A stretch of DNA of 31,478 bases, from NCBI GenBank assembly GCA_027575765.1, contig JANBPT010000543.1:1-31478 (forward strand), in the 5' to 3' direction. Made by a program: the position numbers and the translations under genes. Origin of the DNA: Tieghemiomyces parasiticus. Taxonomy: Eukaryota > Kickxellomycota > Dimargaritomycetes > Dimargaritales > Dimargaritaceae. The notes under the pieces are model-generated. The model worked only from the letters and a program-made list of their open reading frames with translations. It was not told the DNA's origin and did no database searches. Positions 23,556 to 31,478 of this stretch are shown here, piece after piece; position 1 is the first letter of the stretch; each line of letters starts with the position of its first letter.

Positions 23556-24408
23556 GGTTGGGGTGAGAGTGTGGACGGTATGGGATGCTAAAGTGTGAGC
23601 GGCGAGGGCGCGATGGTCAGAGGAGTGGTAGGGTTAATGCAGTGACAAGAGGGGCCGGTAGAAGGAGGATGGGGAGGGGGGGATAATAAGGGTCGGGGGA
23701 TTAGACGAACTGTTACGAAGAGCCCGGAGCGAAAAGAGCGAGGGGCAGATGGGACCAAGTAGATGGGCTCGGGTGGCGGAGTTTTCGGGACAGCTGTGAA
23801 GGCAGGCTAGTGGACCCAATAAGGACGGCTACAACGTACCGTACGGAGAGGTTACAGGGAATGTAGAGAGCCCCCGGGCCAAACTAACCGTCCGATGGGC
23901 CTTGGCTATGCTCAGAGATAGGTAAGGTGTGCAGGATACAAGGACGGTGGCGGGAAGAGCCAGGCTGCCTACTGTAGTTTGCAGAGGTGTTCGCATAGCA
24001 GCATATTTATTTTTGCGCCTGCTGAGATGGGAACTTTGGGCCATCCACTCGCCAACTGTGCGTCTTGTGTGACGCGTTATTTGCACAGGCTGTGGCCAGC
24101 CAGTATGCGTCGTCGCATTTGGCGCCAGAACTAGGGGGTCCTGCGTTGCGCCTCTATATGGATATGCAAGGCCAATGGTTACTCTCAAAGGCTAGATGAC
24201 CAAGAAAAAATAAGGTCACAGTAGAACAAAAAGAGTCCAACAACAATAGAGAGCCAATAGGAGCCACTACCAAGGTCAGATATGAAAATTTCCTCAATTA
24301 ATATCCTTAGTGCCCTACTTTACCTCCTTACACAACATGTCTCTTTTCCCTTTTCTTTGAGCTCAGCACACCCTTTGCTGTGATATTGCCAGACTCATTA
24401 CGCCATTA
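23556..24408. other. Arp1 promoter and left flank of the Fanzor element
   Basis: The first 200 bases upstream of Arp1 are its likely promoter. From about 24152 onward CpG almost disappears, so the left edge of the mobile element probably lies near 24150-24200. The minus-strand frame 24188-23829 begins with TTG and has no domain. No clean terminal repeat was found. Confidence 0.45.
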
Positions 24409-26890
24409 ATGGCCCAAGGCAAGGTCAGCATCCTCAAGACCTCTCTGTGGTCTGTTGGGTGAAAGTGGAAGTACTAGGAGTTGCTGGAAGATCTGGTGTG
24501 GACCACCCACTTTCTCACAATGCACACATACCAGCTGGTACACTGGATTTTCCTCTGTGAGCTGGAGAGGAACCATGCCTTCAACCCCAGTGAGCTCTTC
24601 AGCCAGACATTCTTTTACAAAGCCTTCCTCAGCCTGGCTGGGAAGAAGGTCATACATGAGAAGGTCAAGCTGTCAATTAAGGCCATTAGGGTGCTTATTC
24701 AGAGACACCTTGAAAGCTACACAAAGGCTGCCAACATTGGGCCTGGGAAACACAGCAACATGGCCCAGGTGGCAGCCTATGTCAGCACCAACATCATGAT
24801 TGCCTACAAGGTCAATGTCCAGCTGTGGTTTGGTGAGTACCTCCAGTGTGCTGTCAATGCCCTGCTGAATGTGTGCCAGTGGAAGGAGGTTCTGCACAAG
24901 GAAATGGCCAACAGCAATGAACATGAGTTCCACCATGCCTGTGAGGAGAGGATCTGGGGGCCAGCATGCCAGGTCAAGGAGGCACTGCACACAGAGACCC
25001 TGATTGTGGCAAGCTCCCACCAGAAGGGCAACTTATCCTTACTAAGCTATCACCAATCCTTCAAGCATATGATACCACTTGCATGTTTGCTGAGGATGAC
25101 ATTTATTATGATGTCAAGAAGTCTCCAGAAAAGCATTTCCAGGCATTCTAGGGGCTTTGCAAATTCCTGGAGGTGAGGGAGGCAAAGTCAGTCCAGTGCT
25201 TTCCTCTCCAGACTTCTTGGGTGTCATGCCACCTGCACATATATATGTGGATCCTTTGCCAGCATATCCTAAAGTGGTCATCTAAGAAAGAGGTGTTGAT
25301 CAAGGAGACATGGGAGGGGGTGACTCTTGACTTCCATTCCAATTGTGGTGATTGGGAACCACCACATTAGATTATCCCAAGGCAAAGTCCAAGTCTACTA
25401 TTTCAGAACCATAAATTCTGTGATAGTAGAATAGCCTTTTGGTTATGGTATTAGACTTGGGCCTAATATCAGCACACCAATGCATTCAAGGACCAGCATG
25501 GCAGGAGGTTCTTTTGGGCAATCTAGACAGGTGGGGTATCTGTATCAATCATACTCAAGACCCCTAAGACAAAGAGGAACCTTAGTTGCAAGCAAGGCCA
25601 GGCTGCTGCTGATGGGGTTGCCACCAATGATTGTGCAGTGGAGCTCAAGGGCAATTGCAAGGCTGACAGCATGAGGGACCAGGGCACCCAAAGGAGGCAG
25701 CACAGGAATGACCACTCTGCAGACTGCTCCTACATACACACCATTGTACACAATGAGCTACAGGACACAAAGGGGAAGTGTCTCCCCATTGATCCAGGCT
25801 ATCACAATATCCTTTAGGATGATGACAACACCATCCCAAAGACCAAGGCTAGGATGACACAGGTATGCTGCAGCACCATCAATACCATCAGGTCCAAGCT
25901 CTACATTGAGGTGTGAGCAAGGGAATGGTTGCTTCTCAGCAGCTTTTACAGCAGGACCGCAACTACCCATACAACATCAACACACTCTGTGCACCACAAG
26001 TATGACTCAGTGAAGGGTGAATGGGGGAAGAATCAGGCCAGAAAGATGCATCTGTATGCTGGCCATGGGGCACATAATTATCCACACCATCAAGAATTGT
26101 GCCTCTCTGCCTATATCAGTCAGAGGCAGACCAATGCTTGGCTGGTGTGCATGCTATGGCACAGGTTCAACAAGGACACAGATATCATCATGGGAGACTG
26201 GTCCACACCCATGGTCCACTACCATGAGTCCATCTGTGACAAGGGCTGATGGGCAATGTTCAAGAGGCATGGATTCAAGGTCTATCTGGTGGATGAGTAC
26301 CACACACCCATGACCTGTCATGAGTGCTGCAACCACCTGGAGACCTTCAAGCATGTCCCCAATCCATGACCATGGCAGTGAGCAATGCATCCTGATGTCA
26401 AATGCCATGGGCTTTTAAGGGATAAAAAACCTATATTGTTTGAAGTCCATGGAAGATGCTAGGGAGCCATCTTGCTCACAGCTGTAGAACCAGGACATGG
26501 CAGCAGTGCTCAACTTCAGGCATATCCTCTTGAGCCTCCAGGCCAATGGTGAGACTTCGGAGTGGTTCCAGTATGCAATGTCCCAGGATGATGGTGGTCG
26601 TGGTGGTCTGGCACCTGCCAAGGCTGTAAAGTGCAAGGCCACTGCTACTGCTGACAAGCTGCTGGTGAAGTGCCAGTATAAAGGCTGTTCCCCACCAGGT
26701 CCATAAAGAACTTTTCGGCCCTGTTATTGCAGGGCTAAGATGCAATCAAAGCAAGATGCTTGGGCCACTCTCCATGCAATGTAATGGAGGGGAGACCCCC
26801 TAAAGGTGAGTTGGCTGGGCAGAGAGTCTCAGCTAAGTAATGGATTGAATAACTGTAGCCTGCTGTGAGACAACGTACTAATAGGCTCGA
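24152..26890 (+). mobile_element. CpG-depleted mobile element carrying a Fanzor remnant
   Basis: Boundaries are set by base composition, not by repeats. Between about 24152 and 26870 I count only six CG dinucleotides (near 24401, 25958, 26558, 26600, 26716 and 26875), and none from 24402 to 25957. Neighbouring exons have several per 60 bases. TG and CA are correspondingly common. The interval encloses the whole Fanzor remnant plus about 200 bases on each side. Fanzors usually travel with transposons, but no transposase, terminal inverted repeat or target-site duplication could be recognised by eye. The pattern fits an inserted element that was methylated and mutated. Confidence 0.6.
24409..26706 (+). 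pseudogene. Fanzor (eukaryotic TnpB-like RNA-guided nuclease), decayed
   Basis: Fanzors are RuvC-type, RNA-guided DNA nucleases related to TnpB. The remnant starts MAQGKVSILK at 24409, has stops at 24460 and 24475, and is then open to 25176. Similarity shifts frame near 25030 and continues past a stop at 25149 into a FPLQTSW segment near 25200, like the Fanzor 'FPLRTS' block. RuvC-I is LPIDPGYHN (Asp codon 25791-25793) followed by a stop. GDWS lies at 26193-26204, VYLVDEYHTPMTCHEC near 26280-26320 (Glu at 26295, first CxxC of the zinc finger), and VKCHGLL follows. RuvC-III is NQDMAAVLNFRHIL (Asp 26494-26496) in another frame, where the family has WNRD. At least seven stops and two shifts make it inactive. 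The 3' limit is the stop at 26706. Fanzor type 1 or 2 cannot be decided. Confidence 0.8.
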
Positions 26891-27606
26891 CCTTTGGCCA
26901 TTCTGCTAACACTTCTCACTTTGCCATATGTTCAACAATGCAAATGCACACACAAATAGCTCAGCTTGTTAAACACAATATTTGCCTCCATTGAAATGCA
27001 AAATCACGGGGCATGTGCCGCGAATACTACACACTGGTGGCGTGATATCCATCATCGCATGGTGCGAACTCGTTTGCAAATAGCCGTAAATCGAAACTCC
27101 GCTCAAGCCGGGTCGCCTCACACCCCTGGGTGCTTCCCCCTCCCCCTCCCCCTCCCCCGCTTTAAGGCTGGTGATTCTTGGCCCGATGCAGGCTAGTGGA
27201 TTTAAAGGGAGGCCTAACCCACAGAGGATGTAATAGCACTTGAGCCCCAATCAACAGACTAGCTACCCTCCCCCACTCCGCGTTTGTTTACCCCAAACCC
27301 ATTGGCCGTACGGGCTACTCTCTGTCCTAGTACCTGTTATCCACATCAGTACCTAGCCTTTTCACATTCCCCGCCTCAACCCATTCCTTTTCGTGTATCC
27401 GTCCTACCAAAGGGTTTTCTTGACAGGTCGCCTGTCCTCATTATTGTATTTCATCCGGACCCGAGTCAACCTTCTCCCCCCCCCACACGGAGCCCGCTTG
27501 TTTGTGTAAGCTAGGCATTCGGGCTTGCGCCACAGTCACTACTTTAAGTCCCTTTTCGTCTTCTCCGTACGGTCGGCCTCATTACAGCATAGCTGCACAC
27601 ATCGCC
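26707..27606. other. Right flank of the element and promoter of the PB1-SAM gene
   Basis: About 26707-26890 still has low CpG and probably belongs to the mobile element; in TnpB/Fanzor loci the guide RNA overlaps or follows this end. From about 27000 CpG returns to normal. A (CCCCCT)3-like tract lies near 27137-27158. The stretch 27250-27600 is C/T-rich on the plus strand, as expected for a promoter and leader. Confidence 0.45.
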
Positions 27607-29053
27607 ATGGCCGCTACGAGCGACTCTACGCCCCAATTAAGCGTCAAGCTGTACCGCGCCGAGGAATGTCGCCGCGTCATGCTCCCAACCGAGGACCTCA
27701 GCATCGAGGCCGTTCAATCAAAGGTAGGCTAATGCCACCGGGCTCTACACTACACCCATCGACGCTTTAACAGTAAGAAACGACTCCTCAAGTTTTAGGG
27801 TAGTAGGCTAGCTAATGTAATCATGGTATACCTCGCTTACACATTACACCCGCCCTTCTCTCCTATACTAATAAGGTCCAAGAACTCTATGATCTCGACG
27901 TCGGCAATTTCGCGCTGACGTATCAAGATAGCGACGGCGACTGCATCACGGTATCCACCACCGAAGAGCTGCAGGTAGCTGGTAAGTACCATTTGAGGGC
28001 TAGGATGAGTAGCCACAGGCGATTATCGGGTACCGGACCGGACATTCAAGGTAACCGGACTACGAATTGACATCGATAATCCCCAACTCTTTAATATCTG
28101 TACCGCAGTCCGAGAAGGAATCCCAACTGGCACGACGTCATTAAAGCTCTCCATCCAGAGTCACGGGGCGTCTGTGGCCCAGGCCGCCAGTCCGACGGAC
28201 GCGGGATTCGACGAGGCGAACCGTAAGTAACCCCATTACCCCGTTTCTCCGATAATTACAGCGGACCTAGACGAATAGGGCAATATTCCCAATGCCCCTG
28301 TACCTAACCAGCCATTCCTTCGCCATACCACGGTCGCCTCTCCAATATCGCCCTCTCCACCACACCAGTGACCCTTGACGGGGTGAGCGGCCTGGCCCGA
28401 ACCCGGTTCGGCAAGGAATTCAACGAAACCGAGATCCTAAGCATTTTACGCGACATTAGCCTCTTTATTTGTGCCCGGGACCTGGGCCCGGATGTGCTAT
28501 CTTCAGTGACTTCCGAGAAGAGCCTAATCACCCCGCAAAATGCCACCCTCGTCGAGTCCAAGGCTAGCCCACAGGTGTTGACCTCCCGCGTCGACCCAGA
28601 CAAGACCACCAAAGGCAAGCAATCATGACTAACTTTTCGCTTGACCACCTCTACTCTGGGCTCTTGAGCCAACGTCGTTGCCAGTGGGACTGGCCCTAAC
28701 CTCATCTTGTGTAAATCATTACACCCACTTACATCCCTCCCTTTCTCTCTCTCACCTAATTCCACATCACAGAATCCATCCCACCGGGCGCGGCTGCTTG
28801 GGGTATGGCTGAGGTGGCCGAATGGTTTGCAAGTGCTGGATTCTCCGACTACACCGAGGCGGTCCAGGAAAACCACATCACCGGCGAGGTGCTCTTCCAG
28901 TTGGACGACAACAACCTCAAGGACCTCGGTATTCAGTCCGTTGGTAAGCGGGTAATCTTACTTAAGGCGATCCGTAAGCTCAAGGAAGACAGTATTCTGA
29001 AGGCGTTGGCCAGTCGACACCCGGACGTGCAACTTGAAACGCTAACTCTCTAA
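27607..29053 (+). CDS. PB1-SAM domain adaptor protein, five exons
   Basis: Predicted cytoplasmic scaffold of 287 residues. Exons are 27607-27723, 27876-27981, 28109-28222, 28369-28614 and 28773-29053; phases agree throughout. Residues about 10-90 form a PB1 domain: basic N-terminal strand (LSVKLYRAEECRRVML) and the acidic OPCA motif YQDSDGDCITVSTTEEL at 55-71, so it could bind other PB1 domains head-to-tail. Residues 90-200 are a linker with a short helical part (GKEFNETEILSILRDISLF). Residues about 206-272 form a SAM domain: VAEWFASAGFSDYTEAVQEN, then LDDNNLKDLGIQSVGKRVIL, a typical SAM helix 5. The last intron has a GC donor (AAAG/GCAAGC) that keeps phase; without it the protein would stop at 28627 with no SAM. 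No kinase or RA domain is present. Role in MAPK or polarity signalling is only inferred. Confidence 0.8.
28615..28772 (+). other. Probable GC-AG intron in the PB1-SAM gene
   Basis: The donor reads AAAG/GCAAGC, a good match to the non-canonical GC donor pattern, and the acceptor is ATCACAG after a long C/T tract. Splicing joins GA-rich codons in phase 1 and links the PB1 half to the SAM half. If unspliced, the frame stops four codons later. Confidence 0.6.
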
Positions 29054-29502
29054 AGTCCGGGTAGCAGGGCAATTATCCTTACCACGAAGTATAAACTGTA
29101 CTGCCCCTATCAACTTGGCCGTATCGCATGCTCCTTTTGCACCTCGCCATATCTTGTTTCCTCAAGTCCATTTTCGGTTGTAAGGAATACCATTATTATT
29201 CAGAATGCTGCAGTGCGGCAAGCGCATTACTAAAGTAAAAAGTATCATTTATAAAAAAAGATGATGCGATCGGCTTATAATGTGTGAGGTTAAGGGGTAA
29301 AAAATATCTGTGTCATCTGAGACAAGCAGGCAAGGCAGAAGGTCTTGAAAAGACGGACTGTAGGACGCCGTGCGTTTCGAATAAAGAAGGAAAAGGTGCG
29401 GGGATGGAGGAAACAGTTGAAACCCCTATAAAGGGAGGGAAGACATGTGAGTAGTAGACAGACTCGGTGTATGAGGTTCATGGCAGGATGGCTGGACCGG
29501 GC
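29054..29502. other. Convergent 3' region
   Basis: About 450 bases between the ends of the plus-strand PB1-SAM gene and the minus-strand Atg27 gene. It is AT-rich around 29220-29320 and probably holds both terminators. No gene is supported. Confidence 0.5.
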
Positions 29503-30891
29503 TCACACGGCCGAATAGCCGCCCCGCCGGCGGCCACCACAGGACTGGTAAATGTACTGCACAAACTCGACACACAACGACGGTAAGTCCTGCCAGAAGT
29601 AGCGGTGCGGGATGAGGTCAAGGCCTGTAGCACCAGCGATGGCATAGTTATAGATGATGCCTACCACAAAATACACAAGAAGCAGGATGCCAATGCTGAG
29701 AGTGGAATGAAAACCGTGGGAACGGGGTTATAGAGTGATAGAAGGGCAATAGGTGCGGCAAATTAGAGATTGTGGTAAAAATGGCTTACAATATATGAAT
29801 TCCTTGTAATACTATCAACCTGAAAATGGCAATCTAAATAATAATGTACTTACATCTTGAAGAGAGTACCAAAGAAGCCGCTACCGCTACTGTGGGCAGG
29901 TTCGTCGGGTTTAGGTTCATCGTCCGGTTTCTTCTCGGGCTCGTCAGGCTTCTTAGGGTCGGTCCGCTTCGTACTAGAGGCGAGTCCAAGGGGGGGGCGG
30001 TAGGGTGGCGGAAACAGAGAGGATGGATAGTGGGGTAGGGCAAAAGAGGATTAGTGAAATCACCTAGTATGAATAGTTGTAACCAGGACCGTATGATCAG
30101 ACTCTCTTCCACTCATGGCTTGCAGTCGCCTCAAAAACAGGCAAAAACTTACAGACACACCGCGTCGCTCTTCCAGTCCAGGGTAAGTACACCGTCCTTC
30201 ATACTGACAAACGTGGGTACCGACTTGGCCGCCGCCGCCTCCTTATCACAGATGAGGTTGATGTCGCATCGGTAGTCTGTCTTGTCGACAGTGGGACCGC
30301 GCATGGTCCATTGCAGTTTGGGTGAGGTTTCCGGGTCAGAACCTGGGGAAGCCTTAGGCACGGTTATGGCCGGTGACGCGCCGTCATCTTGACCTCCGCT
30401 GACGGGCTGAACCCAGGTTACTCGTGGCTTCTCGGCCTTGTAGTTGACGTCTGTGCGACACACGAATGTACCCACCGGACACTGGTCATCCTTCGGAACC
30501 TCGTCCTTCTTAGTCAAAGCCTGGCACGGGTTGAGGGAGTATTCCTCCATCGTGTAGGTGGGTGGCGTCGTCACCTTCACCTTCACGACGTGTTCCCTAT
30601 ACGAGCCGGTGAATATATGTGGGTAGGTAGGGTCGATGGTATTGGTATTAAACTTAGAAGCATTTCCTTGTACTAAAGGGCTCTCCGTCTACCCGTAATT
30701 TCTTCACATTGAACGTTGCAACTTGATGTTAACTCAATATAGGCCTAGGGCAATACTTACTTGTCTAGAGCTGAGAGGTCATAGTGTTGACCTGAGATGG
30801 TAAGGTCCTTGCAATTCAGGGCGCTGGCCCACGGCAAAGCTAGGAAACTGGCCGCAGCATAAAGCCGGAGTGAATGCGACAAACGGACCAT
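29503..30891 (-). CDS. ATG27: Atg27, autophagy-related type I membrane protein
   Basis: Type I membrane protein of the MRH-like Atg27 family that cycles with Atg9 vesicles and supports autophagosome formation. Exons are 30891-30761, 30596-30153, 29973-29854 and 29695-29503; all four join in phase and give 295 residues. A signal peptide occupies residues 1 to about 26 (ending near PWASA). The lumenal domain shows LNCKDLTISGQHYDLSALDK, EEYSLNPCQAL, CPVGTFVCRTD, a CDINLICDKEA block and LDWKSDAVC, the cysteine pattern of the family. A charged linker (about 193-217) rich in Lys, Pro, Asp and Glu precedes the membrane helix at about 228-250. The tail includes LIPHRYFWQDLP and ends YSAV (292-295), the same tyrosine sorting motif described for yeast Atg27. 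It is slightly longer than yeast Atg27 (271), mainly through the linker. Confidence 0.9.
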
Positions 30892-31478
30892 GTCAACCTT
30901 GGCAGCTCTTAACTGTATGGAGATGAAACTTGGCGGTCAGCGAATGCTTAATTGTGGTGGGATGCGGGATGCGTCGGAGGTTGGCACAAGAATTAGAAGA
31001 GCGGAGTTCAGTGAGAGGTGATCTCGTGGACTTTAGGGTAGTCTAGTAATAAGGCTGGAGATGTGGAGCGGAGATTGACGTGCGCGATGAGCAGCAAACC
31101 AAGCAGATGGAATTGCAACCGGGAGGGTGGCGGGGTAATATGGGAAGAGGACAAGAACAGCAGTACGCAATCGAGCCTACAGCGACTTTGGGCGCCAAAG
31201 CACAGAAAAGGGCCGAGATGCAAATGGTGCGGGCTAGCACCTCGCTGAAGTTTCGTTGACTCACAGCTATCCCCTTTTTGTGGTCTCCCGCCATAGCACC
31301 CGAAGGCAGTGACATCTCAAGTAATGTAATTTGCAGGTATCTCCTGATACCTCGGGCTGTCCGCCTGAGGCTCATGCCCGCCTCCGCCTGTGCAAAGCCC
31401 CGGCCGCCTGGATTGGCTGCACGCCCTTTAGTCCCATCGCCAGCCCTAGACCGGGCCGATACTTTGCGGGGACATTTA
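30892..31478. other. Promoter side of Atg27 and window end
   Basis: The region upstream of Atg27 contains no domain-bearing open frame. An ATTGGCTG (CCAAT-type) string lies near 31412 on the plus strand. Whatever gene comes next lies outside the window. Confidence 0.4.

Noticed and set aside
23829..24188. 119-codon minus-strand frame next to Arp1
   Set aside because: Starts with TTG, no domain, and reaches into the element edge; likely chance.
24140..26930. Terminal inverted repeats or target-site duplication of the Fanzor element
   Set aside because: Only short, imperfect similarities between the flanks were seen; none is convincing by eye.

Overview
The window looks like nuclear DNA from a fungus, probably an early-diverging (non-Dikarya) lineage. 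It carries recognisable fungal housekeeping genes: Arp1/centractin, Cox20, Atg27, a Cdc14-type SIN component, a zeta-class GST and a GILT-like thiol reductase. These are split by short introns with GTAAGT/GTGAGT-like donors, CTAAC/CTAAT-like branch sites and pyrimidine tracts. One intron appears to use a GC donor. No bacterial operons, rRNA, tRNA or CRISPR arrays were seen. The exact taxon cannot be read from the sequence; a Zoopagomycota-type genome is only a guess.

Layout: (1) 1182-2887, minus, a five-exon membrane-anchored GILT-family reductase. (2) 4292-5122, minus, a two-exon maleylacetoacetate isomerase/GSTZ. (3) 5123-7841, no gene I can build, but coding-like fragments on the + strand. 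(4) 7842-9136, minus, a membrane-anchored double-psi beta-barrel (expansin/barwin-like) protein with a proline-rich N-terminal half. (5) 9992-11476, plus, a seven-exon Cdc14-like SIN component. (6) 11582-13237 and 14882-16384, both minus, two single-exon secreted proteins that look like diverged paralogues with basic, NLS-like patches. (7) 17455-18132, plus, a probable four-exon protein I do not recognise. (8) 18600-19244, plus, Cox20. (9) 19875-20554, minus, a tentative two-exon small protein. (10) 21655-23555, minus, Arp1. (11) 24409-26706, plus, a decayed Fanzor (eukaryotic TnpB-like RNA-guided nuclease) inside a roughly 2.7 kb region almost free of CpG. (12) 27607-29053, plus, a five-exon PB1-SAM adaptor. 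(13) 29503-30891, minus, Atg27 ending in YSAV.

The most unusual part is the Fanzor element. TnpB/Fanzor landmarks (IDPG, GDWS, VDEY followed by a CxxC, NxD-MAA near the C-terminus) are visible, but the frame is broken by several stops and shifts. From 24402 to 25957 I count no CG dinucleotide, whereas neighbouring exons have several per 60 bases. Several conserved motif arginines read as Gln or His, as expected from CpG decay. This suggests a transposon that was silenced by cytosine methylation, or a RIP-like process, and has since mutated. Other points of interest are the paired secreted proteins (effector-like), the PB1-SAM protein that combines two self-assembling domains, and the tethered expansin-like protein. 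All exon models come from reading splice sites and phase by eye and have no transcript support.
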